This document shows positions 18,884-29,831 of a DNA stretch of 43,655 bases, one piece after another; positions within the stretch are counted from its first letter, which is position 1, and every line of letters starts with the position of its first letter. The stretch is taken from positions 1 through 43,655 of the forward strand of contig NZ_KV823441.1 in the NCBI RefSeq assembly GCF_001815935.1, in the 5' to 3' direction. A program made the translations under genes and the position numbers. The stretch is from Corynebacterium sp. HMSC04H06 (GTDB lineage Bacteria > Actinomycetota > Actinomycetes > Mycobacteriales > Mycobacteriaceae). The notes under the pieces are model-generated. The model did not search any database, had not been told where the DNA came from, and saw only the letters and a program-made list of their open reading frames with translations.

Positions 18884-18911
18884 AACGGCCCAGCATACTC
18901 GCTGGGCCGTT
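18884..18911 (-). terminator. Terminator after the DoxX-like gene
   Basis: AACGGCCCAGC (18884-18894) pairs perfectly with GCTGGGCCGTT (18901-18911) around a 6-nt loop. On the minus strand it is followed by a T-rich stretch (TTCTTTT). It lies between the DoxX-like gene and the HelD-type gene, separating their transcripts. Confidence 0.85.
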
Positions 18912-18939
18912 GCGTGGAAAAGTAGCTGGGTGGGAAAGC

Positions 18940-19854
18940 TTAGAGCTTGCCCTCGAGCTTCTTCATGGCCTTGGCGATGGCCTTGTCGGCGCGCTTCTGC
19001 AGCTTGTCGGCGTTCTTGGAGGCCTTCTTGGCGGCGCGCTTGCCGTTCTTCTTGTCGGCGGCGGAGCGGGCCTGCTCGGCCTTCTCCTGCGCGCGGGAGG
19101 CAGCCTTGACAGCGCCCTTGCGGGCGGTCTCGGCGTTGTCCTGGGCAGCCTTCAGCCAGTCGTCCTTGTTATCGGTGACGAAGTCCTTGGCGTCGTTGAC
19201 GTAGCCCTTGGCGGTTTCCAGGAGGTCCTTGCCGCTTTCCTGCCAGTCGTCCTTGTTGTCGTCGATGTAGGCCTGGACCTTGTCGGAGGTCTCGCTGAAC
19301 CAGTCGGAGGCGCGATCCGAGAAATCGGAGGCGCGCTCGGACACGTCGTCGGCGAACTTCTGGGACTCGGACTTGGTCGGCAGCGCCTGCTGGATCTTCT
19401 TGTTGGTGCGCTCGCCGGCCTTCTGGGCGCGCCAGCGCAGGGAGGGCTTACCGGCGGTGTCCTGGGTGGTGATGAACAGCGCACCCAGCAGGGCGGTGTT
19501 GGTCAGCAGGCCGTTGCGCTTGGAGGTCTTCTCTTCGGCGCTGTCGGCCTCCCAGAAGTTGTTTCGGGTCAACATCGTCGGCAGGGTAGCGGCGGCCAGC
19601 ACGGCGGCCGAGGTGCGCGGGGCCTTGCCCAGGGCGAGCAAGGAACCGGCGCCGACCTTGGCGCCGCCCAGGCCGCGGGCGACCAGCTCCGGGTCGTTCG
19701 GGACGTAACCGGCGTAGCTACCCGGCAGGGCCTTGCGCAGGGTCTGCAGGAAAGACTCCGTCTCCTCCACGTGATCGGAGGTGTTACGGAGAGTGTCCAC
19801 ACCGTCGGTAATGAAGACCGAAGCCAACATCGGGCGGGCAATCTTACGAATCAT
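18940..19854 (-). CDS. DoxX-like membrane protein with long repetitive charged tail
   Basis: A 304-residue protein. Residues 1-~135 look like a DoxX-family membrane domain: MIRKIARPMLASVFITDGVD at the start, a GLGGAKVGAGSLLALGKAPR segment and hydrophobic helices near 83-93 and 117-131. Residues ~140-304 are a hydrophilic helical tail rich in Lys, Ala, Asp and Glu. It includes DNKDDW at 199-204 and 228-233 (29-residue period), a RASD heptad repeat at 174-184 and a Lys/Ala-rich end. The tail resembles amphipathic, LEA-like or nucleic-acid-binding segments; its role is unknown. The ATG at 19854 has a GGAG site. Two 16-bp direct repeats lie in the promoter region. It has its own terminator. Confidence 0.8.
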   Translation of the reverse strand: MIRKIARPMLASVFITDGVDTLRNTSDHVEETESFLQTLRKALPGSYAGYVPNDPELVARGLGGAKVGAGSLLALGKAPRTSAAVLAAATLPTMLTRNNFWEADSAEEKTSKRNGLLTNTALLGALFITTQDTAGKPSLRWRAQKAGERTNKKIQQALPTKSESQKFADDVSERASDFSDRASDWFSETSDKVQAYIDDNKDDWQESGKDLLETAKGYVNDAKDFVTDNKDDWLKAAQDNAETARKGAVKAASRAQEKAEQARSAADKKNGKRAAKKASKNADKLQKRADKAIAKAMKKLEGKL

Positions 19855-19890
19855 GTCTGAAAATGCTCCTTTAGTGAAAAGACCAGTAAG

Positions 19891-19933
19891 TCTAACCTAG
19901 AAGTTCTAAGCCAGAAATTTAACCTAGGAGTTC
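19891..19933 (-). repeat. Tandem 16-bp direct repeats upstream of the DoxX-like gene
   Basis: TCTAACCTAGAAGTTC (19891-19906) and TTTAACCTAGGAGTTC (19918-19933) match at 14 of 16 positions, with starts 27 bp apart. They lie 37-79 nt upstream of the ATG, where a promoter is expected. The spacing is about 2.5 helical turns. They may be binding sites for a regulator or duplicated promoter elements. Confidence 0.6.
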
Positions 19934-19977
19934 AAGTTTACGCACTTTTTACTCGGCTGTGGGCCAGCCGGGGGAGA

Positions 19978-20580
19978 CTACCAGCGGCGGTCCCACCATT
20001 CGCCGAGATGCGGGCGCTCCTCGTCGAGGGTGGTGGGCTTGCCGTGGCCCGGCCAGATGACCGTCTCGTCCGGGTAGATATCAAATACGCGTTCGGTCAG
20101 GTCCTTGTAGAGGCGGACGAAGTCGCCCTCCGAGGTGGTCTTGCCAACACCGCCCGGGAAGAGGGAATCACCCACGAAGAGGTTGGGCACCTCGTCCAGC
20201 TCGGTGGCCAGCGCCGCCCCGCCCGGGGTGTGGCCGCGCAGGATGATAACCGGTAGCTCGTGTCCGGCGAAGGTGATGGTGTCGCCGTGGTTGAGCTCGA
20301 CGTCGGCGGGCGCGGGCAGGGCGGGCGAGTCCAGGAAGGAGGCGTAGTGGGTGGCGCCGGTTTCCTTCAGGATCTCCGGCAGCGCGCGCACGTGGTCCCA
20401 GTGGCGGTGGGTGGTAAAGACCGCGGTGATGGTGACGCCAGCCTGGCGGGCCATGTCGAGGATGGCGGGGGCGTCGTCGGCGGCATCGACAAGCAGGCCC
20501 TCGTCGCCGCAGGCCAGCAGGTAGCAATTGTTGTCCATGTCGGAGACGGAAATATGGTGTAGCTTGAGCTCTTTAGTCAT
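19978..20580 (-). CDS. Metallo-beta-lactamase-fold hydrolase (glyoxalase II-like)
   Basis: A 200-residue metallo-hydrolase. The metal-binding motif THRHWDH gives His58, His60, Asp62 and His63; further ligands appear in RGHTPGG (~115), FVGDSLFPGG (~134) and WPGHGKPT (~179). The overall pattern is that of hydroxyacylglutathione-hydrolase-like proteins; because actinobacteria lack glutathione, the substrate may be a mycothiol conjugate or another thioester. The start ATG at 20580 has TAGACT 7 nt upstream, indicating a leaderless mRNA. It is divergent from uvrA, with 84 nt between the start codons. Confidence 0.88.
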   Translation of the reverse strand: MTKELKLHHISVSDMDNNCYLLACGDEGLLVDAADDAPAILDMARQAGVTITAVFTTHRHWDHVRALPEILKETGATHYASFLDSPALPAPADVELNHGDTITFAGHELPVIILRGHTPGGAALATELDEVPNLFVGDSLFPGGVGKTTSEGDFVRLYKDLTERVFDIYPDETVIWPGHGKPTTLDEERPHLGEWWDRRW

Positions 20581-20587
20581 GTTGACC

Positions 20588-20593
20588 AGTCTA
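20588..20593 (-). promoter_or_regulatory. -10 box of the metallo-hydrolase gene, leaderless arrangement
   Basis: TAGACT on the minus strand lies exactly 7 nt before the ATG at 20580, with no ribosome site between. Confidence 0.5.
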
Positions 20594-20601
20594 CGGGTAA
20601 A

Positions 20602-20636
20602 TTCGAGCAGTAAGTCCTGCAGTCAATAATCTGCAG
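20602..20636 (+). promoter_or_regulatory. Candidate uvrA promoter with CTGCAG pair
   Basis: TTCGAG (20602-20607) and AATAAT (20625-20630) are 17 bp apart and could be the -35 and -10 of uvrA. CTGCAG occurs at 20617-20622 and 20631-20636, on both sides of the -10. This forms a symmetric element that could be an operator. I do not see a full LexA box. Confidence 0.4.
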
Positions 20637-20664
20637 CAGATCCATTAAGGAAGGTAGGCAAACT

Positions 20665-23517
<2,853 letters not shown>

Positions 23518-23557
23518 CCGGGGAAGAGGCAGGACAACGGGGGAGTACGGCCGCGAT

Positions 23558-23586
23558 TTGGCCGGGCGCGGATGGCGTGCTAGTGT
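23558..23586 (+). promoter_or_regulatory. Candidate infC operon promoter
   Basis: TTGGCC (23558-23563) and TAGTGT (23581-23586) are separated by 17 bp. Transcription would start near 23593 and give a leader of about 220 nt before infC. This is the best promoter-like pair between uvrA and infC. Confidence 0.5.
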
Positions 23587-23592
23587 GGTGAG

Positions 23593-23815
23593 CACTACCG
23601 CCCGTGGTACCTTCCATAAGGTTTCCGGGTCACAAGCGGAGATTCTCCCACCCTCAGCCGCTTAGAGCAGGCAACGGGTCAAAAGGTAACCGAGCCCCTC
23701 GGGGTGCGGTATCTAGGTGAGACCTCCCGGCTGTCAGTTTTGGCAGGCGGGTTTCTTTGTTTGTGGCGTTGGTAGGCGAATTAACTATTGGCCCCTCTCA
23801 CTTAGGAGACACACA
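23593..23815 (+). promoter_or_regulatory. Structured 5' leader of infC-rpmI-rplT
   Basis: About 220 nt with no gene between the presumed promoter and infC. It contains a small stem TACC-N6-GGTA (from 23597), a GC-rich stretch GAGCCCCTCGGGG (23692-23704), and a terminator-like hairpin at 23726-23751 followed by a T-rich run. The combination looks like a transcription attenuator, by analogy with L20/IF3 feedback on this operon in other bacteria. I cannot match it to a named RNA family from sequence alone. Confidence 0.5.
23726..23763 (+). terminator. Terminator-like hairpin inside the infC leader
   Basis: CCCG (23726-23729) and CTGTC (23731-23735) pair with GGCAG (23742-23746) and CGGG (23748-23751); a single G-G mismatch separates the two stems. 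The hairpin is followed by TTTCTTTGTTTG. It ends 52 nt before the infC start, so it may attenuate the operon; it could also simply terminate uvrA transcripts. Confidence 0.65.
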
Positions 23816-24337
23816 ATCAGCGCTGAAGCTCGCATCAATGAGCGAATCCGAGTACCCGAAGTTCGTCTGATCGGACCCGAGGGTGAACAGGTAGGAGTTG
23901 TCCGTACCGACGACGCCCGCAAGGTTGCGTACGAAGCCGATTTGGACCTGGTCGAGGTCGCACCGAAGGCGAAGCCGCCGGTGGCCAAGATCATGGACTA
24001 CGGCAAGTACAAGTACGAGCAGGCCCAGAAGGCTCGCGAGGCTCGCAAGAACCAGCAGCAGACTGTGGTCAAGGAGCAGAAGTTCCGTCCTAAGATCGAT
24101 GACCACGATTACGAGACCAAAAAGGGCAATGTTGTTCGCTTCCTCGAAAAGGGCTCCAAGGTCAAGGTGACCATCATGTTCCGCGGTCGCGAGCAGTCGC
24201 GTCCGGAACTGGGTTTCCGCCTGCTGGAGCGGCTGGCTGAGGACGTCGCGGAGGTTGGCGTCGTCGAGTCCCGCCCCAAGCAGGATGGCCGCAACATGAC
24301 CATGGTCTTGGGCCCGGTTCGCAAGGGTAAGAAGTAG
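23816..24337 (+). CDS. infC: Translation initiation factor IF-3 (AUC start)
   Basis: A 173-residue IF-3 that binds the 30S subunit and checks the start codon and initiator tRNA. It begins (M)[19 protein letters not shown], the conserved N-terminal domain, followed by the lysine-rich linker ([19 protein letters not shown]) and the C-domain ([33 protein letters not shown]). No in-frame ATG, GTG or TTG fits; ATC at 23816 lies 7 nt after GGAG, so translation most likely starts at AUC. Rare start codons on infC underlie IF-3 autoregulation in other bacteria. An in-frame GTG at 23717 is excluded because it lies before the leader hairpin and codes for unrelated residues. Confidence 0.92.
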   Translation: MSAEARINERIRVPEVRLIGPEGEQVGVVRTDDARKVAYEADLDLVEVAPKAKPPVAKIMDYGKYKYEQAQKAREARKNQQQTVVKEQKFRPKIDDHDYETKKGNVVRFLEKGSKVKVTIMFRGREQSRPELGFRLLERLAEDVAEVGVVESRPKQDGRNMTMVLGPVRKGKK

Positions 24338-24370
24338 ACCACACACTAGGGATTTAAGGACTTAATTCTC

Positions 24371-24565
24371 ATGAAGCAGAAGACCCACAAGGGCACCGCC
24401 AAGCGTATTAAGGTGACCGGTTCCGGCAAGCTGCGCCGTGAGCAGGCTGGCCGTCGCCACCTGCTGGAGGGCAAGCCCTCCAAGCGTACCCGTCGTCTGA
24501 AGGGCACCGAGGCTGTCGCCCAGTCCGACGTCAAGCGCGTCAAGCGCCTGCTCGGCCGCTCCTAA
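24371..24565 (+). CDS. rpmI: 50S ribosomal protein L35
   Basis: A 64-residue, strongly basic ribosomal protein L35 of the large subunit: [20 protein letters not shown], then [16 protein letters not shown], and VKRLLGR at the end. It is normal in length. The ATG at 24371 has an AAGGA site. It lies 33 nt after infC in the conserved infC-rpmI-rplT order. Confidence 0.97.
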   Translation: MKQKTHKGTAKRIKVTGSGKLRREQAGRRHLLEGKPSKRTRRLKGTEAVAQSDVKRVKRLLGRS

Positions 24566-24622
24566 TAGCGCCGAATCCACCCCACCTCAATACCGTCGAG
24601 AAAGATTTAAGGAAGTACTACC

Positions 24623-25006
24623 GTGGCACGAGTAAAGCGCTCTGTGAACGCCAAGAAGAAGCGTCGCGCGATTCTGAAGTCCGCCAAGGGCTACCGTGGC
24701 GCCCGTTCCCGCCGCTACCGCATTGCGAAGGAACAGTGGCTGCACTCCATGACTTACGCCTACCGCGATCGTCGCGCCCGTAAGTCCGAGTTCCGCAAAC
24801 TGTGGATCCAGCGCATCAACGCTGCAGCCCGCATGAACGAGCTGACCTACAACCGTCTCATCCACGGTCTGCGCCTGGCTGAGATCGAGGTCGACCGCAA
24901 GATCCTGGCCGAGCTGGCCGTCAACGACTTCGACGCCTTCTCCGCGCTGTGCGACGCCGCCAAGGCCGCCCTGCCGGAGGACGTCAACGCCCCGAAGGCT
25001 GCCTAA
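24623..25006 (+). CDS. rplT: 50S ribosomal protein L20
   Basis: A 127-residue L20, an early assembly protein of the large subunit: (M)[35 protein letters not shown], and [20 protein letters not shown]. Start is GTG at 24623 with an AAGGAAG site. In other bacteria L20 represses its own operon by binding the leader; whether that happens here cannot be told from sequence. A strong terminator follows 44 nt after the stop. Confidence 0.97.
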   Translation: MARVKRSVNAKKKRRAILKSAKGYRGARSRRYRIAKEQWLHSMTYAYRDRRARKSEFRKLWIQRINAAARMNELTYNRLIHGLRLAEIEVDRKILAELAVNDFDAFSALCDAAKAALPEDVNAPKAA

Positions 25007-25050
25007 GCCTGAACGGGTCTCGGAGTAGTTTTTTACTACTTCGCCTTCCA

Positions 25051-25095
25051 CCCCGCGCCCGCCACTGGTCAACAGTGCGCCGGCCGCGGGGTTTT
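25051..25095 (+). terminator. infC-rpmI-rplT operon terminator
   Basis: CCCCGCG (25051-25057) pairs with CGCGGGG (25085-25091), followed by TTTT. The loop also contains ACTG/CAGT pairing. A smaller AGTAGT-T5-ACTACT hairpin precedes it at 25024-25040. Confidence 0.85.
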
Positions 25096-25145
25096 CTCTT
25101 GTCTGGGGCGGCGGTCCCCGTCGCGGTGGGGCGGTCCCTGCCTGC

Positions 25146-25151
25146 TAGATT
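25146..25151 (+). promoter_or_regulatory. -10 box of the RNA methyltransferase gene, leaderless arrangement
   Basis: TAGATT lies exactly 7 nt before the ATG at 25159 and no ribosome site is visible. It supports that ATG over longer in-frame alternatives that cross the rplT terminator. Confidence 0.5.
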
Positions 25152-25158
25152 GGCGGGT

Positions 25159-25959
25159 ATGACACTGGATTTTTCCCAACCTCTAACCGAACGCACGCCC
25201 CGAGTGGTCAAGGCCGCGAAGCTGCACCGCGCCGCGGCCCGGCGTAAGGCCGGCGCCTTCCTCATCGAGGGCGAAAACGCCGTCGATGCCGCCGTGTCCA
25301 CCGGCGCGGCCACCGACGTCTTCGTCACCGAGCAGGCGGCGGAGCGTTTCGTTGAGATCCTTACTGCTGCCGGCTACATGGACGTCTACGTTCACCCGAT
25401 GACGGATAAGGCCGCCAAGTCGCTGTCCGACACGGCGACCACCACCGGGCTTTTCGCCGTGTGCCGGCCGGTGCTGTGGTCGGCTGGCAAGATTCTGGCG
25501 GGCAAGCCCTCGCTGGTCTCGGTCCCGGTGCTGACCAGTGAACCGGGCAACGCCGGCACCCTGATCCGCACCTCGGACGCCATGGGCGCGGACGGCATCA
25601 TCTTCGCCGGCGAGACCGTCGACCCGCTGGGCTGCAAGGTGGCGCGGGCATCGGCCGGATCGCTCTTCCACGTGCCGGTGGCGCGTGAGACCCACGTCAA
25701 GGACGTGCTGGGCCAGCTGCGCTCCCACGATCTGCAGATCCTGGCCACCGCCGCGGACGGGGAGGCGGATCTCGCGGACGTCGACCTGTCCCAGCCCACG
25801 GCCTGGCTCTTCGGCAACGAGGCCCACGGGCTGGGGCGGGACCTACTGGACCAGGCGGACCTTAGGGTGCGGATCCCGATCCGCGGCCGCGCCGAGTCTC
25901 TCAACCTCGCCACGGCCGCCAGCATCTGCCTCTACGAGTCCGCCAAGGCGCAGGGCTAG
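25159..25959 (+). CDS. SpoU-type (TrmH family) RNA 2'-O-methyltransferase
   Basis: A 266-residue SPOUT-class methyltransferase acting on tRNA or 23S rRNA. The N-terminal region (KAAKLHRAAARRKAGAFLIE) is the substrate-binding domain. The three SPOUT motifs are visible: EPGNAGTLIRTSDAMGADG (motif 1, ~131-149), WLFGNEAHGLG (motif 2, ~216) and RGRAESLNLATAASICLYE (motif 3, ~241), which together form the knotted AdoMet site. The start ATG at 25159 is fixed by the -10 box 7 nt upstream. Its place between rplT and pheS is common in actinobacteria. The exact RNA target is unknown. Confidence 0.9.
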   Translation: MTLDFSQPLTERTPRVVKAAKLHRAAARRKAGAFLIEGENAVDAAVSTGAATDVFVTEQAAERFVEILTAAGYMDVYVHPMTDKAAKSLSDTATTTGLFAVCRPVLWSAGKILAGKPSLVSVPVLTSEPGNAGTLIRTSDAMGADGIIFAGETVDPLGCKVARASAGSLFHVPVARETHVKDVLGQLRSHDLQILATAADGEADLADVDLSQPTAWLFGNEAHGLGRDLLDQADLRVRIPIRGRAESLNLATAASICLYESAKAQG

Positions 25960-25974
25960 CCCGAGCCAACCCGG

Positions 25975-26003
25975 TTAACTCGAGTTGGCGGAGGGGATAA
26001 AAT
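25975..26003 (+). promoter_or_regulatory. pheS promoter
   Basis: TTAACT (25975-25980) and TAAAAT (25998-26003) are separated by 17 bp. A leader of about 75 nt follows. The 10-bp palindrome AACTCGAGTT (25977-25986) overlaps the -35. I see no T-box and no Phe-rich leader peptide. Confidence 0.6.
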
Positions 26004-26080
26004 TCCCGCCCCGGCGCCGGTGCGCAGGGCTAGAGCGGGTAACATAGCCACCGTTAGTTTAAGCGTGAGAAGAAGGTTGA

Positions 26081-27133
<1,053 letters not shown>

Positions 27134-27171
27134 GCCGCTACCCAGACTTTTAGAAAGGAAGAATTTACCAC

Positions 27172-29685
27172 ATGCTTATTTCGCAAGGCTGGGTAACCCG
27201 CGTGCTTGGCGCCCAGAACCCGGACTGGTCGGTCAGCGCGGAGGAGCTCGACAGCGGCTTCGTGCGCGTCGGCTTCGAGACCGAGGGCTATGCCGCGCTG
27301 CCGGAAACCACCGGCCCGCTGGTCATCGGCCGAGTCGAGGAGATTGAGGAACTGACCGGCTTCAAGAAGCCGATCCGCTACTGCCAGGTCAACGTGGGCG
27401 AGGCCAACGGCAGCGGCGAGCTGCAGGGGATCATCTGCGGCGCCCGCAACTTCCGCGAGGGCGACCTCGTGGTCGTAGCTCTGCCGGGCGCCGAGCTGCC
27501 TGGCGGCTTCAAGATCGCCGCGCGCGAGACCTACGACCACATCTCCAACGGCATGCTGGCCTCGGCCGCGGAGCTGGGCTTCGGCGAGAAGGCCGACGGC
27601 ATCATTACGCTCGGCGAGGAGGCCGGCCCGGTCGGCCGCGACGCCCGCGAGGTCATCGGCCTGGACGAGACCGTCTTCGACGTCAACATCACCCCGGACC
27701 GCGGCTACGCGCTGTCGGTGCGCGGCCTGGCCCGCGAGGTGGCCTCCGCCTTCGACGCCGACTACCGCGACCTAGCCGCGGATCCGGCCGCCGCGGGCAT
27801 CGATACCGCAAACGTACCGGCTGCCGACGATGCCGCCGGCGCGCTGCCGGTCGACCTGCGGGAGGAGACTAAGGCGCAGCGTTTCGGCCTGCGCAAGGTC
27901 ACCGGCATCGACCCCAACGCGCGCACCCCGTTCTGGCTGGAGCGCGAGCTCATGCTCTCCGGCCAGCGCAGCGTCAACCTGCCGACCGGCATCACCAACT
28001 ACATCATGCTGCTGCTGGGCTCTCCGATGCACGCCTTCGACGCTAACCTGGTCTCCGGAGGGTTGGTTATCCGCAACGCCGAGGCGGGGGAGGAATTCCA
28101 GACTCTGGACCACGTCGACCGCACCCTGGACGCCGAGGACGTCGTCATCTGTGACGACAACGGCATCCAGTCCCTGGCCGGCGTGATGGGCGGGACCACC
28201 TCCGAGATTTCGGACGAGACGACCGACGTCATTTTCGAGGCCGCCATTTGGGATCCCATCACCGTGGCGCGGACCTCGCGCCGCCACAAGCTGTCCTCGG
28301 AGGCCTCCCGCCGCTTCGAGCGCGGCGTGGATCCGGCACTTACCGAAGTGGCCCTGGACTACGCCTGCGCGCTGCTGCAGCAGCTGGCAGGCGGCACCAT
28401 CGAGGCCGGCCGCACGCTTGTCGGGGAGGTTGCCCAGCCGGCCGCCATCGAGCTGCCGGTGGATATGCCCGGCCGCTACGCCGACGTCGACTACTCCCGC
28501 GAGACGGTCACTGCCCGCCTCGAGGAGGTCGGCTGCCAGGTTGAGAACGCGGATTCGAACGTCCTCTCGGTTACCCCGGCGACCTGGCGCACGGACATTG
28601 GCATGGATGTCGACCTCATCGAGGAGGTCCTGCGCCTGGAGGGCCTGGCCGACATCCCGTCCATCCTGCCGACCCCGCGCGGCGGCCGCGGCCTAACCCC
28701 GGCGCAGAAGCGTCGCCGGGCGATCGGGCACAGCCTGGCCTATTCCGGCTACGCGGAGATCATCCCGTCGCCGTTCGTGGCCAACGACACCTTCGACGTG
28801 TGGGGCCTGGCTGCCGACGATGCCCGCCGCCAGACCGTCGCCGTGCAGAACCCGCTGGAGGCCGACAAGGCTCAGCTGTCGACGACCCTGCTGCCGAACA
28901 TGCTGGAAGCCCTCAACCGCAACGTCTCCCGCGGCCAGGCTAACCTGCGCCTCTACGGGCTGCAGCAGGTTTCTTTCCGCCGCGCGGATGCCACTCCGAT
29001 GCCCTCGGTCGCCTCCCGCCCGGACGAGGAGACCCTGGCCGAGCTGCTGGGCACCCTGCCGGAGCAGCCGCTGCACGTGGCTACCGTCTCCGCCGGCTTC
29101 GCGGATAACCCGGGCCCGTGGGGCGAGGGCCGCGCCTACACCTACGCGGATGCCATCGAGTCCGCCCGCGTCGTGGCCCGCGCGGCCGGCGTGGAGCTGG
29201 ACGTGGAGGCGGCTAGCGAGCTGCCGTGGCACCCGGGCCGCTGCGCCGCGCTCAAGGTGGGCGAAAAGGTCGTCGGCTACGCCGGCGAGCTGCACCCGCA
29301 GGTGCTGGAGAAGCTGGGCGCGCCGGAGCGCGCCTGCGCCATGGAGCTGGATGTCACGGCCCTGCCGCTGGACGAGCGCTTCCCGGCGCCAGTGCTCTCG
29401 GCCTTCCCGGCCCTGCACCAGGACATCGCGCTGACCGTCGCGGAGGACGTGCCGGCTGAAAAGGTCCGCCGCGTCATCGCGAAGGGTGCCGGCGAGCTGC
29501 TCGAGTCCGTGGAGCTTTTCGACGTCTTCCGCGGCGAGCAGCTGGGGGCGGACAAGAAGTCGCTCGCCTTCAAGCTGCTCTTCCGCGCCCCGGACCGCAC
29601 GCTGACCGACGAGGAAGTCAACGCGCACCGCGAGGCGGCCGCTGCCTTGGCCGAGCAGGAGCTGGGCGCCCAGATCCGCGCCTAA
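27172..29685 (+). CDS. pheT: Phenylalanyl-tRNA synthetase beta subunit
   Basis: An 837-residue subunit that supports tRNA-Phe binding and editing. An EMAP-like tRNA-binding domain lies at ~40-150 (CQVNVGEANGSGELQGIICG), followed by the B3/4 editing domain (RFGLRKVTGID; TGITNYIMLLLGSPMHAFD), B5, the catalytic-like core and the C-terminal ferredoxin-like anticodon-binding domain (~745-835, with FPALHQDIALTV and LFRAPDRTLTDEEVNAHRE). The ATG at 27172 is preceded by GAAAGGAAG. Length is typical for the family. Confidence 0.97.
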   Translation: MLISQGWVTRVLGAQNPDWSVSAEELDSGFVRVGFETEGYAALPETTGPLVIGRVEEIEELTGFKKPIRYCQVNVGEANGSGELQGIICGARNFREGDLVVVALPGAELPGGFKIAARETYDHISNGMLASAAELGFGEKADGIITLGEEAGPVGRDAREVIGLDETVFDVNITPDRGYALSVRGLAREVASAFDADYRDLAADPAAAGIDTANVPAADDAAGALPVDLREETKAQRFGLRKVTGIDPNARTPFWLERELMLSGQRSVNLPTGITNYIMLLLGSPMHAFDANLVSGGLVIRNAEAGEEFQTLDHVDRTLDAEDVVICDDNGIQSLAGVMGGTTSEISDETTDVIFEAAIWDPITVARTSRRHKLSSEASRRFERGVDPALTEVALDYACALLQQLAGGTIEAGRTLVGEVAQPAAIELPVDMPGRYADVDYSRETVTARLEEVGCQVENADSNVLSVTPATWRTDIGMDVDLIEEVLRLEGLADIPSILPTPRGGRGLTPAQKRRRAIGHSLAYSGYAEIIPSPFVANDTFDVWGLAADDARRQTVAVQNPLEADKAQLSTTLLPNMLEALNRNVSRGQANLRLYGLQQVSFRRADATPMPSVASRPDEETLAELLGTLPEQPLHVATVSAGFADNPGPWGEGRAYTYADAIESARVVARAAGVELDVEAASELPWHPGRCAALKVGEKVVGYAGELHPQVLEKLGAPERACAMELDVTALPLDERFPAPVLSAFPALHQDIALTVAEDVPAEKVRRVIAKGAGELLESVELFDVFRGEQLGADKKSLAFKLLFRAPDRTLTDEEVNAHREAAAALAEQELGAQIRA

Positions 29686-29702
29686 GTCCTCGCCCGCACC
29701 TA

Positions 29703-29730
29703 CCCCCGCCGCACCCAGCGGCGGGGGGTT
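29703..29730 (+). terminator. pheST terminator
   Basis: CCCCCGCCGC (29703-29712) pairs perfectly with GCGGCGGGGG (29718-29727) around ACCCA. The following T-run is short. Confidence 0.7.
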
Positions 29731-29787
29731 ATGCATTTTCGGGGGGAGTAAAAGCGCTAGAAATCGGCAAAAGTCTCGCACTTTAGG

Positions 29788-29824
29788 TGCATAACTTACA
29801 TCTGGATGCATATTTAGCTATGCT
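29788..29824 (+). promoter_or_regulatory. argC promoter overlapped by tandem ARG boxes
   Basis: TTACAT (29796-29801) and TATGCT (29819-29824) form a -35/-10 pair with a 17-bp spacer. The ATG of argC is 7 nt after the -10. TGCATAACTTACAT starts at 29788 and TGCATA at 29807, 19 bp apart. The second element also makes a perfect inverted repeat GCATA-N6-TATGC (29808-29823) covering the -10. This is the arrangement expected for ArgR repression. Confidence 0.7.
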
Positions 29825-29831
29825 CGCCGCT

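Noticed and set aside
23717..23815. Upstream GTG extension of infC
   Set aside because: It begins before the leader hairpin and codes for residues foreign to IF-3; the ribosome site points to ATC at 23816.
25977..25986. Palindrome AACTCGAGTT before pheS
   Set aside because: It overlaps the -35 region, but a 10-bp palindrome alone is weak evidence in 43 kb and no second copy was seen.
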